Of a DNA stretch of 42,534 nt, positions 33,152 to 42,464 are shown in pieces; position 1 is the stretch's first letter; each line of letters begins with the position of its first letter. Both the position numbers and the translations under genes were made by a program. The stretch covers positions 1-42,534 of the forward strand of contig CAMATH010000070.1 of assembly GCA_945860955.1 (NCBI GenBank). The letters are read 5' to 3'. The notes under the pieces were generated by a model that searched no databases, was not told where the DNA came from, and saw only the letters and a list, made by a program, of their open reading frames with translations. The DNA comes from Planctomicrobium piriforme. Lineage in GTDB: Bacteria; Planctomycetota; Planctomycetia; Planctomycetales; Planctomycetaceae.

Positions 33152-34846
33152 TCACTCGATCGCCGCCGCATGGCGTCCCGCTTTCGGGTCGCCAGCGGCC
33201 TGGATGACCCCCGTCTTCGGGTCGATCGCCAGCATCACCGGATTTCCAATCGCTCCCGAAGTCGTGGAAATGATGTGGCCACGGCGGGCGAGTTCCTGTC
33301 GGACAGGCTCGGCGATCGCGTCATTCAATGTCAGTCTCCCCAGTCCGACAAGCGCCTGCGTCCGATCGGGATGCGGATTGAACGAATCCTGATGATGGCT
33401 GGTGTAGAACCGCGGCGCGGTCACCGCCTGTTCGGGGGGCATCCCGAAGTCGATGTGATTGATCAACAAATTCAGAGTCGTCTGGTCCTGCAGATCCCCA
33501 CCGGCGACGCTGATCGCGATGACAGGCTGGCCATCCCGCAACACCAGGGTCGGTGTTAGCGTGGTGCGCGGCCGTTTCCCCGGCATGACCCGGTTGGGGT
33601 GCCCTTCCGCCGTGTTCAGGCTGCGGACGCGGTTCCCCGTGTTGACCCCCGAGGGGCCGGGGGTGTTCGTCAGCATGTTACAGCTCGGCGTCGCCGCCAC
33701 CACGTTACCCCACTTGTCGGCCACCACACACGTGGTGGTATCTTGCGTCGGTTTCCGGGTCGCGTCGGCGACAACAACCGGGATCTCTTTTAGTGCCCGC
33801 ATGGTCCACGGATCCCCCGGGCGTCGTTCCAAAGATGCTTTTTCTCGATCGATCAACGGCCTGCGGATTCGTGCGTACTGATCCGAGAACAGTTGATCCA
33901 CCGGAACAGCCACAAATCGCGGATCGCCATAATACTCGTCGCGGTCGGCGTAGCCGAGTTTCATCGCTTCCGTGATCTCGTGAATTGCGTCCGCCGAGAG
34001 GTGCCCCTGACTCTTCAGGTCAAATCCCTCCAGCAACTTCAGGTTCTGGCACAAGACCGGCCCCTGCGTCCACGGCGGACATTTATAAACCCGATAGCCC
34101 CGATAGGAGACCGAAACCGGGTCTTCGATGCGCGTCGTGTGCGCCTCGAGATCGCGTTTCCGCTGAAACGCCCCCGTGGCGATGTACCATTGTTCGAGTT
34201 CGTCGGCGACATCCCCCCGATAGAAACGATCCCGGGCCGCGGTCAGCTTCTCCTCGCGAGTTCCGGCCTGGGCCTCTTCGGCCGCGACCAGTTTGCGTAA
34301 CGTGACGGCCAACCGGGGATGCCAGTCGGCACTCCCTTTGTCGAGCAGTTCCAACGCGGGGGCGACCGCCTGGGCGAAAGTGATAGTCCCATATTCCCGC
34401 AACAGGGTGACAATCAGATCGACCGCGCCGGGAGTGGGGGCTGCCTTCATGCTGCCCGTCGAGGGGATTCCGTTCTGATAGAACCAGTCGATCGCCAGGG
34501 GATCCAGCGGCGCGACCCCCTGTCCACACAGCACTTTCACCTCTTGGTGTCGAACATCGTAAATCAACAGCGGAACTTCGCCCCCGATCGCGAACATCCC
34601 GTAATCTGAAACGGCCAGTGCCAGGAGCGTGGCGGCGGCACCATCGGCCGCGTTGCCTCCCTGACTGAGTATCCGGATCCCAGCGGCGACCGAGTCGGCA
34701 TGCCCCGCAGCGACCGCCCCCCCGCGTCCACTCGCCTTCCACGTGATTTCCGCCCCATGGCAAAGGTTCACCAGCAACACCATCGGAGCCAGCAGGGCGA
34801 CCCACATGCGACGGCAAGAAGTACGTGACAACAGGCTTCGGGGCAT
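33152..34846 (-). CDS. Gamma-glutamyltransferase, secreted
   Basis: 564 residues from the ATG at 34846. The signal peptide (MPRSLLSRTSCRRMWVALLA, then PMVLLVNLCHGAE) directs it to the periplasm. The body matches GGT-family Ntn hydrolases, which cleave themselves and transfer or hydrolyse the gamma-glutamyl group of glutathione: RGGAVAAGHADSVAAGIRIL, GGNAADGAAATLLALAV and GMFAIGGEVPLLIYD. The catalytic Thr370 opens the TTTCVVADKWGN motif, where well-studied enzymes have TTHYSVVDKDGN; the His is replaced. The substrate-binding C-terminal region (PGKRPRTTLTPTLVLRDGQP, SVAGGDLQDQTTLNLL) is present. It is convergent with the PEP-CTERM gene and divergent from the beta-propeller gene at 35072. Confidence 0.9.
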   Translation of the reverse strand: MPRSLLSRTSCRRMWVALLAPMVLLVNLCHGAEITWKASGRGGAVAAGHADSVAAGIRILSQGGNAADGAAATLLALAVSDYGMFAIGGEVPLLIYDVRHQEVKVLCGQGVAPLDPLAIDWFYQNGIPSTGSMKAAPTPGAVDLIVTLLREYGTITFAQAVAPALELLDKGSADWHPRLAVTLRKLVAAEEAQAGTREEKLTAARDRFYRGDVADELEQWYIATGAFQRKRDLEAHTTRIEDPVSVSYRGYRVYKCPPWTQGPVLCQNLKLLEGFDLKSQGHLSADAIHEITEAMKLGYADRDEYYGDPRFVAVPVDQLFSDQYARIRRPLIDREKASLERRPGDPWTMRALKEIPVVVADATRKPTQDTTTCVVADKWGNVVAATPSCNMLTNTPGPSGVNTGNRVRSLNTAEGHPNRVMPGKRPRTTLTPTLVLRDGQPVIAISVAGGDLQDQTTLNLLINHIDFGMPPEQAVTAPRFYTSHHQDSFNPHPDRTQALVGLGRLTLNDAIAEPVRQELARRGHIISTTSGAIGNPVMLAIDPKTGVIQAAGDPKAGRHAAAIE

Positions 34847-35071
34847 CGCAGTCTCATCTCAGCGGAGTCGACATCATTCAGCGAACAGTGTGCGTTCGAG
34901 TGTTCACCAGCCGAAAGTCTAACCAACCCCACAGGCCACGGAAACGGATTGAAGACCTTGAGTCCGCTCATCCACCGATTGTGTTCGCGGTTTGATCGCA
35001 TCTCGCGTACATTGTGCGTCCAGGCGACCCTCGGGGGCGCCAGTCACATCACCTGCGCCGAAAGATCACTG

Positions 35072-36046
35072 ATGTCACTCCGCTGTGCGCTCACGTCGTT
35101 GTCTGTCTTGCTTGTCGCCTGTACTGTGTTCGCGGACGACGCCCGAGTCAACGCCCGAGCCGATGGCAAGCCGGGCTATCGGCTGCTCGCCGCGGACAAG
35201 GGGCGGGTGGCGATTGTGGGGACCGACGGCAAGGTCGAATGGGAAGTCGTCAACAAGGCCGAAGTTCACGACCTGTGGCTCCTTCCCAATGGGAACGTGC
35301 TGCTTCCCGTCGCGCGCAACAAGGTCGCCGAGTTGAATCGCGACAAGGAAGTCGTGTGGGAATACGAGTCGAAGCCGATCGAGTCGAACAAGAAGCACGT
35401 GGAGATCCATTCGTTCCAACCGTTGGGGGACGGTCGGGTGATGATCGCCGAGAGCGGCAATGGACGGATCGTGGAAGTCGATCGCGCTGGGAAGATCGTG
35501 CATGTCGTGCAGTTGACGATCGAGCATCCAGACCCGCACCGCGACACACGCATGGCACGCAAACTGGAGAATGGACACTACCTGGTATGCCACGAAGGGG
35601 ACGGCAAGATTCGTGAGTACGCGGCCGACGGAAAAGTGGTCTGGAGTTATTCGCTCGATCTGGGAGGCCGGCCCCGCTCTCCCGGGCATGGTCCTGAAGG
35701 ACATGGAACCGAAGTGTACGGCGCGGTTCGGCTGAAGAACGGCCACACGCTTGTCGCGGGGGGAAACAACAATCGGGTGCTGGAAGTCGATCCTGAGGGA
35801 AAGGTTGTCTGGAGCGTAGATCAGAAGGAATTGCCGGGAATCACACTGGCGTGGGTGACGACGTTGCACGCCCTGCCGAGCGGGAATGTGATCATTGGAA
35901 ACTGTCATGCCGGCGAGAAGAATCCGCAGCTCATTGAAGTGAATCGCGACAAGCAGGTGGTGTGGCGATTTCGCGATTTCGAGACGTTTGGCAACGGGCT
36001 GGCCTCCAGCCATGTGCTGGATCTCCCCGAAGGAACCATTCGGTAG
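35072..36046 (+). CDS. Secreted beta-propeller protein (PQQ/arylsulfotransferase-like repeats)
   Basis: 324 residues from the ATG at 35072, which begins a signal peptide (MSLRCALTSLSVLLVACTVF, ADD); the longer frame from 34949 would bury it. The mature part has repeats of the type LLPNGNVLLPVARNKVAELN-RDKEVVWEYE, LENGHYLVCHEGDGKIREYA-ADGKVVWSY and LKNGHTLVAGGNNNRVLEVD. These are the blades of arylsulfotransferase/PQQ-like propellers. No catalytic His of true arylsulfotransferases could be assigned, so a binding or structural role is as likely. The stop lies 6 bases before the start of the next gene, so the two are probably co-transcribed. Confidence 0.82.
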   Translation: MSLRCALTSLSVLLVACTVFADDARVNARADGKPGYRLLAADKGRVAIVGTDGKVEWEVVNKAEVHDLWLLPNGNVLLPVARNKVAELNRDKEVVWEYESKPIESNKKHVEIHSFQPLGDGRVMIAESGNGRIVEVDRAGKIVHVVQLTIEHPDPHRDTRMARKLENGHYLVCHEGDGKIREYAADGKVVWSYSLDLGGRPRSPGHGPEGHGTEVYGAVRLKNGHTLVAGGNNNRVLEVDPEGKVVWSVDQKELPGITLAWVTTLHALPSGNVIIGNCHAGEKNPQLIEVNRDKQVVWRFRDFETFGNGLASSHVLDLPEGTIR

Positions 36047-36052
36047 CGTCGC

Positions 36053-37510
36053 ATGTCCCGTGCACCAAACCCGGTCTGTCCGGAATGTCGCGCGTCGTTG
36101 GATGTCGACATTCTCGGCGACACGACCGGCGGCAAATGTCCGTTTTGCGGCACACCGTTCACTGGTCATATGGCGGCAATCGCGGTGATCCCGCATGATC
36201 CCCGCGCGCTGGTCACGAGTGACCGGCACGACGACTTTCGCAATCCGCCGCCGGGAAGCGCGATTCGAGTCGTCGACTCAACCGACGAACGGCTCGTGCT
36301 GTATCTCCCCGCCGGCAGATCGTTGGGGGGTGTCGGGTGTTTCGCGATTGGCTTCGCAATCTTCCTGTTCGCAATCCTGGTGCTGCTGATCGAGGAAGGG
36401 ATTCGGGGGAAGCTGGAGTTCCATTGGGATGTCGTCACTTTGATAAAGGCTGTCAAGCCGCTGATGTTTCTGCTCGGAGGCCTGCTGTTTATCGGAATCG
36501 CGTTGCGGTCGCGGTTTGAACGGACGCTGTTGTTTGTCGATCGCCGCCAGGCGGTGGTGCAGAGGATGCTCTTTGGAAAAAAGACCAAGACTGCGGTCGA
36601 TCTCTGCGCGACCTCCGGCGCGAACCTGGAAGAAGCCCAATCGTTCAAGGATCTGGCGGTCTTTCAGGTCATCATCACGGGCCAGGGGGCGAAACTCGAA
36701 TTCGGTGGCGGTCTGACGCAAACCGAGAAAGAGTGGCTGGCGGATTGCATCAATGGCTTTTTCTCGCGAGTTGACACGCTGGCACGTCTCGATGACAACG
36801 GTTCGCCGAGTGAAGATTCGGTCGGATCCAGGGGACCGCACAAGCGACGCACGAGTCGCACGGTCGGAACGTCCCTGGTGATCCCGCTGGCTCCCGAGCA
36901 GTTGCCTGCGACGACGCTCGTCCAGGTTGTCACGAACACCGACCAGCAACTTCGGCTCACATTCAGGTCCGTCGCCAGTCGATGGACGCGTTGGCTGTTG
37001 CCTGCGGCGATGCTGCCTCCGTCCCTGATTTTTGATCTGTTTTCGCTATTCCTGCTGGTCGCTGCGATTCAAAAGGCCGGCGATCCTAAGGCGTTTTTCG
37101 CGGGGCTGGGAGCGTTGGCGGCAATGCTGGTCGGCATGCCACCAACGCTGTTGAGTCTCTACCTCCTCTTCGGGCGCAATACGATCATTTTGGATCGCGA
37201 CAAACTCCGCTGCCGATGGCACGTGGGGCCGTTCGGTATTTCCCGCGCTCTCGCCACGGCCTCAGTGGAGGATGTGACTTTCGACTATGGAATCGCCGCC
37301 CCGCGGAATCCCGGTCAGGCGAGACCCGAGCCGATTCCATTCTCCATTCACGGGCGCACGTGCGTCGCGCGTGGTGCCGGGCGACGCGTTTTTCTGACCC
37401 TGTTTCAGCCTGCCGACGTCGCGCGGCAAGTCGCGGGACTTCTGGTGGAACGGTTGCGGGAATGGGGATTCTTGCCGACTTCAAACTGCCAGCGGTATAG
37501 TTCGCCGTGA
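36053..37510 (+). CDS. Membrane protein with N-terminal zinc ribbon, unknown function
   Basis: 485 residues, starting 6 bases after the previous stop. Two CxxC pairs (VCPECRASLDVD, KCPFCGTPFTGH) within the first 40 residues form a zinc ribbon. Two hydrophobic pairs follow: VGCFAIGFAIFLFAILVLLI and FLLGGLLFIGIALRSRF (about 95-152), then LPPSLIFDLFSLFLLVAAI and AALAAMLVGMPPTLLSLYLL (about 315-375). After each pair comes a similar beta-rich stretch (RTLLFVDRRQAVVQRMLFGK and NTIILDRDKLRCRWHVGPFG). The protein thus looks like an internal duplication of a two-helix plus pleckstrin-like unit. I do not recognise the family. Confidence 0.75.
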   Translation: MSRAPNPVCPECRASLDVDILGDTTGGKCPFCGTPFTGHMAAIAVIPHDPRALVTSDRHDDFRNPPPGSAIRVVDSTDERLVLYLPAGRSLGGVGCFAIGFAIFLFAILVLLIEEGIRGKLEFHWDVVTLIKAVKPLMFLLGGLLFIGIALRSRFERTLLFVDRRQAVVQRMLFGKKTKTAVDLCATSGANLEEAQSFKDLAVFQVIITGQGAKLEFGGGLTQTEKEWLADCINGFFSRVDTLARLDDNGSPSEDSVGSRGPHKRRTSRTVGTSLVIPLAPEQLPATTLVQVVTNTDQQLRLTFRSVASRWTRWLLPAAMLPPSLIFDLFSLFLLVAAIQKAGDPKAFFAGLGALAAMLVGMPPTLLSLYLLFGRNTIILDRDKLRCRWHVGPFGISRALATASVEDVTFDYGIAAPRNPGQARPEPIPFSIHGRTCVARGAGRRVFLTLFQPADVARQVAGLLVERLREWGFLPTSNCQRYSSP

Positions 37511-37547
37511 TGTCACATTTCCCTACCCGAACAGTTCGTGAGCTGCC

Positions 37548-38702
37548 ATGCGCAATCTGCCGCGTTACTTGTTGTTGCTGTCGATGATCATGGCCCTGAT
37601 CGCATCCGACGCCCGCACCGCCCGGTCAGAGGAACTGCCTTTGTTCATTTCCAGCTTCGCTGCAGGGGAGGAGGGGGGCATTCAGGCCGCCACCCTGGAT
37701 CTCACATCCGGTCTCCTCAAGCTGGGTCATCGCACGACGGGAGTCGAAAACCCGTTCTTTCTGGCACTCTCGCCAGATCGCAAGTTCCTGTACTCGATTC
37801 ACGCCAAGAACTTTGGCGGCAAGGATCCGGAACAGGTCGCCGCCTATGCGGTTGTGGGAAACGCGGGCGAGCTGAAGCTCCTCAATCGACAGTCGACACA
37901 CGGAACCGCGTCCTGCTACCTCGAAGTCGACGCCTCGGGCAAGTCGCTCCTGGTTGCGAATTACGCGACCGGCAATGTCGCCGCCCTTCCGATTCAGGCC
38001 GACGGATCTCTGGGTGAGGCGGCCAGCGTCATTCGGCACGTCGGACGCAGTATTGACCCCGATCGCCAGAAAGGCGCGTTCGCGCACTGCATCGTCCGCA
38101 GTCCGGACAATCGGTTCGCGCTGGCGGCGGATTTGGGAATCGACAAAGTTTTGATCTACGCACTCGATTCCGAGACCGCGCAACTCACCCCCCATCGACA
38201 GCCATTCGTGCGGACGGTTCCCGGTTCCGGCCCCCGGCATCTGACCTTTCATCCGAACGGTAAACACGTCTACGTCATCAACGAACTGAGCAACTCGGTG
38301 ACGATGTTCGACTATCTGGCGGAGCAGGGGTTCTTGATCGAACAGGAAACCCGGCCGACGGTTCCCATGCTGGGCAAAGACGAGAAGAGCTACTGTGCCG
38401 ACTTGAAAATCACTCCCAACGGCAAATTCCTGTACGGCACGAACCGCGGCCACGACAGCATCGCCTGTTTTTCACTCGGTAACGATGGGCACATGTCCCG
38501 AATCGAAATCGTCCCCAGCCTGGGGAAGGGGCCACAGAATCTGGCGATCACCCCAGGGGGAGAGTATCTGGTGTGCGCCAATATGCCGGGTGACAACGTC
38601 GCGGTCTTTCGCATCGACCCCGCGACCGGCAAGTTGACGAAAGTCGGTGAGCCGGTGACGGTCAAGGGACCTTCTTGCATTATGCAGGTCATCGGAAAAT
38701 GA
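37548..38702 (+). CDS. Secreted lactonase-type (6-phosphogluconolactonase-like) beta-propeller
   Basis: 384 residues. A signal peptide (MRNLPRYLLLLSMIMALIAS) precedes a seven-bladed propeller typical of the lactonase family: VENPFFLALSPDRKFLYSIH, SCYLEVDASGKSLLVANYAT, HCIVRSPDNRFALAADLGID, RHLTFHPNGKHVYVINELSN and GPQNLAITPGGEYLVCANMP. The cytoplasmic relatives hydrolyse 6-phosphogluconolactone; an exported copy in planctomycetes more likely acts on an extracellular sugar lactone. It is the third gene of a same-strand run (35072-38702) and is convergent with the DUF1501 gene. Confidence 0.88.
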   Translation: MRNLPRYLLLLSMIMALIASDARTARSEELPLFISSFAAGEEGGIQAATLDLTSGLLKLGHRTTGVENPFFLALSPDRKFLYSIHAKNFGGKDPEQVAAYAVVGNAGELKLLNRQSTHGTASCYLEVDASGKSLLVANYATGNVAALPIQADGSLGEAASVIRHVGRSIDPDRQKGAFAHCIVRSPDNRFALAADLGIDKVLIYALDSETAQLTPHRQPFVRTVPGSGPRHLTFHPNGKHVYVINELSNSVTMFDYLAEQGFLIEQETRPTVPMLGKDEKSYCADLKITPNGKFLYGTNRGHDSIACFSLGNDGHMSRIEIVPSLGKGPQNLAITPGGEYLVCANMPGDNVAVFRIDPATGKLTKVGEPVTVKGPSCIMQVIGK

Positions 38703-38724
38703 GTGGCCCCCGATCTGGCACGAA

Positions 38725-40179
38725 TCAAACAAACCGAATCGGTTCACCATGATAAATGTGGTACGGACGGTCGAATTCGTCTTTCCAGGCCGCAGTTTCG
38801 GGAATCCCCAGCGCGTGGTAGATGGTCGCTGCCAGATTCTCGGGGCGTTGCGGGTCGGCGATCGGGTAGGCGCCCTGTTTGTCTGACTCCCCCACCACCA
38901 CCCCGCCAGGGACACCGCCGCCCGCAACCATAACGGTCTGAACCGCCCCCCAGTGGTCGCGTCCCGCCTTGGCACCCGGGCTGCGGTTCTGCGCGTTGAC
39001 CTTGGGGGTCCGACCCATCTCGCCGCACATGACGATCAGAGTTTCGTTCAGCAGTCCCCGTTCGGAGAGATCGTCGAGCAGGGCGGATACGGCGCGATCG
39101 GTCGGAGGCAACAGGCAGTCTTTCAAAAGCGGGAAGTTGTTGTCGTGGGTGTCCCAGGTTTCGTCGTTCCCCAGATTGACCTGCACCAGATTCACTCCCG
39201 CTTCAACGAGTTGGCGGGCCATCAAACAAGACCATCCAAACGCATTGCGACCGTATCGCTCCTGCACCGCGGGTTCGACACTGTGAACGTCAAACGCCCG
39301 CTGAACGGCCGCGTCTGTCAGCAGGGAAATCGCCGACTGCCGATGCCGGTCGAACGACGCCTCGGTTCCTTTTCGATCCAGATCGCGCCTTTGACTTTCC
39401 AGCAGCGACAGCAAGCCGTCGCGGTCGGCCAGGCGCGACCGCGACAGCCCTTGTGGCAGACTCAGATTTGGCGACTGAAACTGCAGCTTGTCGTTTCGCT
39501 CGCGGCCCCGCACAAAATGAAATTCGTAGTCGGGATACGCGCCGTACGATATGGGGTTGAACGGGGAAGCTTCGATGAACCAGGGATCCCGCCGGGAACC
39601 CATCAAACCGCCGAATTGCCCGGGAATGATCCGACCCTCGCGATGAACGAGCCGTTCGGGCAACACGACGGCGGGAGGGAGATTGTTATTCCGCGGAGCG
39701 ACCGCATCTCCCACGACCGAGGCGATCGAAGGCCAGTCGGTCGATTGCGGTTTCGAGCCATTGAACGCCGTCGGGAGCGGAGTTCGGCCCGACAGCACCG
39801 ACATATGCCCTTCCGAATGTCCATTGTACGGAGTGCTCAGCGAGCGGACCTGACTCCAGAGGGAACTGCGGGAGGCGAGCATCGGCAGGTGTTCGCAAAT
39901 CGACACACCCGGCGTGGCGGTGGCGACTGCCGAGAATTCCCCTTTGATGTCCGCCGGCGCATCGGGTTTGGGGTCGAAACTGTCGTGCTGCGTCAAGCCG
40001 CCTGACAGAAAGATGAAGATCACCGACTTGGCGCTGCCGCCGCCCGGCGCGATCCCCTGTCGATCAGCCGCCTTAAGCGCTGTGGCGTGATTCATCCCCA
40101 GTCCCAGCAAACCGACAGCCCCCGCCTGAATCATCGTGCGACGACGGAGCGGCAAATGGGACGGGACGAATGGTGGCAT
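38725..40179 (-). CDS. DUF1501 family protein with twin-arginine-type signal
   Basis: 484 residues from the ATG at 40179. LRRRTMIQAGAVGLLGLGMN (about 11-30) is a Tat-type signal. The DUF1501 core is an alkaline-phosphatase-like fold related to sulfatases: SVIFIFLSGGLTQHDSFDPK, MLASRSSLWSQVRSLSTPYN-GHSEGHMSVLSG, GVNLVQVNLGNDETWDTHDN, LIVMCGEMGRTPKV, GRDHWGAVQTVMVAGGGVPG and ATIYHALGIP. In planctomycetes it usually sits next to a DUF1549/DUF1553 cytochrome gene and may belong to extracellular degradation of complex polymers. That partner is absent here, so it is a lone copy. Upstream is a 620-base gap with repeats. Confidence 0.9.
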   Translation of the reverse strand: MPPFVPSHLPLRRRTMIQAGAVGLLGLGMNHATALKAADRQGIAPGGGSAKSVIFIFLSGGLTQHDSFDPKPDAPADIKGEFSAVATATPGVSICEHLPMLASRSSLWSQVRSLSTPYNGHSEGHMSVLSGRTPLPTAFNGSKPQSTDWPSIASVVGDAVAPRNNNLPPAVVLPERLVHREGRIIPGQFGGLMGSRRDPWFIEASPFNPISYGAYPDYEFHFVRGRERNDKLQFQSPNLSLPQGLSRSRLADRDGLLSLLESQRRDLDRKGTEASFDRHRQSAISLLTDAAVQRAFDVHSVEPAVQERYGRNAFGWSCLMARQLVEAGVNLVQVNLGNDETWDTHDNNFPLLKDCLLPPTDRAVSALLDDLSERGLLNETLIVMCGEMGRTPKVNAQNRSPGAKAGRDHWGAVQTVMVAGGGVPGGVVVGESDKQGAYPIADPQRPENLAATIYHALGIPETAAWKDEFDRPYHIYHGEPIRFV

Positions 40180-40363
40180 GGGGGAAATCCAACGGCGGTG
40201 TAAGCGATCGACAACAGCGTCCCCGGCGACCTCACCTGAGGCGACACCGACGGGTTGGCGTTGGTTGATATTTCATCATCGACCGGGGTGAGTCGCAAGT
40301 CCAGTTGGAGAACCCACCGACGCCTCGGTGAATTCCACAAAGCGCGCGATGAGGAGAACCGTA

Positions 40364-40383
40364 GCGTGGAGTTCATTCCACGC
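40364..40383. repeat. 20-base palindrome GCGTGGA-N6-TCCACGC, copy 2
   Basis: GCGTGGAGTTCATTCCACGC matches the copy at 33051-33070 with two changed loop bases; the 7-bp stem is unchanged. Conserved stem with variable loop is the pattern of a mobile or selected palindrome. Confidence 0.75.
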
Positions 40384-40654
40384 ACAAAAGGATTGACAGG
40401 ATGAAAACAAAATTCCTTGACTGGCCACGAGGTCTGCCCACAGGGGAGTCATACTCCGCGCGGTCCGCGTTGAGACATTTTGATGCAGCCGCGCTCGTCA
40501 GGAAGCGGCTCCCCGAAATTGTCTCGTTTTCGGCCGTGCGCAGTATATACGATCCGGCCAGGAAAACAGCCGCAAAATTGTGGAGGAGTTCAGGGAAAGG
40601 TTTTACGCAGACCGGGGGACACAAGACGCCCGTACAGGTATTTTCCGCTATTTT

Positions 40655-40677
40655 CCAAAAAACTCAGATTTTTTTGG
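40655..40677. repeat. A/T inverted repeat upstream of the hydrolase gene
   Basis: CCAAAAAA-CTCAGA-TTTTTTTGG, an 8-bp stem with one extra T. On the plus strand its T-run makes it resemble an intrinsic terminator, but no plus-strand gene ends nearby. It could be an operator. Confidence 0.35.
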
Positions 40678-40799
40678 CGTGATTCGCAATTCGCGTCGCA
40701 TTAGATTCGGGGATCGCCAGTTTTCGCTGCTGCGTTGCCCACCTGGAACCGGATTTGGAACCTTTCCACCATTCGATGGCCCCTTGCGAGAATGTCACC

Positions 40800-42035
40800 A
40801 TGCGCTGCGGTTTTCTCAGTTTGCTTTTCGCCAGCCTCACAGTCTGGATCTCCTCGGTCTCTGCCTGTCTGGGGGCCGATCCACTGGAAGGTCTGGATGA
40901 TTTCATCAACCAGGCGATGGCCAAGCACGAAGTGCCGGGGTTGGCGATCGCCATCGTCAAGGAGGGCCAGGTCGTCGTCGCCAAAGGGTACGGCGTACGT
41001 GAACTCGGCAAACCCGAACCGGTCGACGCCGACACGATTTTTGCCATTGGCTCGTGTACGAAAGCTTTCACCACGACAGCGATCGGATTGCTCGTTGATG
41101 AAGGGAAGATGAAGTGGGACGACAAGGTGATCGACCACTTCCCAGAGTTCAAACTCTACGATCCGTATGTCACGCGCGAGATCACCATTCGCGATCTGCT
41201 CACGCATCGGTGTGGCCTCGATCGGCACGACGTCATTTGGGTCCGGTCCCCGCACTCCAGGACGGAGGTGCTGCGGCGCATCGCGCTCGCCAAACCCGAT
41301 TCCAGCTTTCGATCGAAGTTCTCCTACAACAACATCATGTACCTTGCCGCTGGTGAGGCTGCGGGACGAGCGGCTGGCGGTGAGTGGGAAACCCTGATCG
41401 CCGAGCGGCTGTTCAAACCGCTGGGAATGACGCGCAGTACGACATCGATTCGTACGCTTACCGAACACACCGATGTGGCCACTCCGCACGAACGGGTCCA
41501 TGACGTCGTCGCGCCGATTCCCTGGTTAAACATCGACAACATCGCGCCCGCCGGTGCGATCAACTCGTCGGTTAACGACATGGCGAAGTGGATTCAGTTC
41601 CAGTTGAATGGAGGCTCTGTCGGAGGCCAGCGAATTCTCAGTACTGCCGCCCTGCAACAGACGCGGACGCCGCAAATCACTATGCCCTTGTCGGGACTGG
41701 ACGCGAAACTCTTCCCGGATGCGCGCGTGATGACCTATGGAATGGGCTGGATGATTCACCAGGAGAACAGCGGCGGACTGCGTCTTGAACACAGTGGTGC
41801 GATCGATGGGATGAGTTCCAATGTTGTGCTGCTTCCGGAATCCAAACTGGGACTTGTGGTGTTGACAAACAGCCGGAACTTCCTCGTCGAGGCAATCTCG
41901 AATCACGTGGTCGACCGGTTCCTCGCAAAGCCATCTCGCGATTGGAGTGAGATTCTCTTGGGAATTGAAAAACTTCAGCGGGAGATGCCTATGAAGTGGA
42001 CCCCAGAAGCTGCACAGCCGGCGGAGCCGGGCTAA
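40800..42035 (+). CDS. Secreted serine hydrolase, beta-lactamase (class C / PBP) fold
   Basis: 411 residues from the ATG at 40800, which begins a signal peptide (MRCGFLSLLFASLTVWISSV, SACLGAD). The active-site SxxK is Ser85-Lys88 in IGSCTKAF, the YxN motif is in KFSYNNIMYLAAGE, and HSG is in LEHSGAIDGM. It matches the broad Pfam beta-lactamase family of serine hydrolases (esterases, D-aminopeptidases, class C-like enzymes); true antibiotic resistance is not implied. It is followed after 57 bases by a transposase remnant on the other strand. Confidence 0.9.
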   Translation: MRCGFLSLLFASLTVWISSVSACLGADPLEGLDDFINQAMAKHEVPGLAIAIVKEGQVVVAKGYGVRELGKPEPVDADTIFAIGSCTKAFTTTAIGLLVDEGKMKWDDKVIDHFPEFKLYDPYVTREITIRDLLTHRCGLDRHDVIWVRSPHSRTEVLRRIALAKPDSSFRSKFSYNNIMYLAAGEAAGRAAGGEWETLIAERLFKPLGMTRSTTSIRTLTEHTDVATPHERVHDVVAPIPWLNIDNIAPAGAINSSVNDMAKWIQFQLNGGSVGGQRILSTAALQQTRTPQITMPLSGLDAKLFPDARVMTYGMGWMIHQENSGGLRLEHSGAIDGMSSNVVLLPESKLGLVVLTNSRNFLVEAISNHVVDRFLAKPSRDWSEILLGIEKLQREMPMKWTPEAAQPAEPG

Positions 42036-42092
42036 AGAGAGGCGGCTCCGGTTCGGGGGCGATCGAAATGGGGTTGTCGTTGTTGTCCAGCT

Positions 42093-42420
42093 CTACGGTC
42101 GCTGGATCGTAGAGCCTGGGTCCTGGATTCCGTAGTACACTTCAAACGGTGTTCGATACTTGAAAGTTTGGTGCAGCCGCGTGCGATCATAGAAGTCAAA
42201 CCAAATACAAAGCCCATTAATAAGATCGGTTCCGGTCGCATAATTAATGAGGTAAGTGTTTTCGTATTTCACAGTTCGCCACAGACGCTCGATCATCACA
42301 TTGTCCAATGCACGCCCGCGACCATCCATGCTGATTGCAATCCCATTCGCGATCAGCAGTGAAGTAAACGCGCCGCTGGTGAACTGGTAACCGTTCACGG
42401 GTCGGAATGATCCGAGGGAC
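42093..42420 (-). pseudogene. IS3-type transposase remnant, 3' end only
   Basis: The minus strand encodes the last part of an IS3/IS2-type integrase (rve): YQFTSGAFTSLLIANGIAIS, MDGRGRALDNVMIERLWRTV with the catalytic Glu, KYENTYLINY, FDFYDRTRLHQTFKYRTPFE and VYYG. The upstream two-thirds with the other catalytic Asp residues and the orfA part are missing. The frame before YQFTS has no family match, so the junction is near 42400. The remnant directly abuts the start of another transposase-like gene on the plus strand, which suggests a nested insertion. Confidence 0.8.
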
Positions 42421-42464
42421 AATTTGGCCTTCGCGCAAACGGAAAAATCAGCGACATCACCGCC

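Larger units (their letters stand above)
40180..40799. other. Long intergenic gap with repeats
   Basis: No supported gene. It contains the 20-base palindrome at 40364-40383, one GGATTGACAGGAT unit at 40389, a stretch resembling 33105-33130 (CGTTTTCGGCCGTGCGCAGT, then ATATAC at about 40525-40550), and an A/T inverted repeat at 40655-40677 (CCAAAAAA-CTCAGA-TTTTTTTGG). Promoters for the DUF1501 gene and the hydrolase gene at 40800 must lie here. Confidence 0.6.

Noticed and set aside
35075-36229. 384-residue minus-strand open frame
   Set aside because: Antisense to the secreted beta-propeller gene, which has signal peptide and blade repeats on the plus strand.
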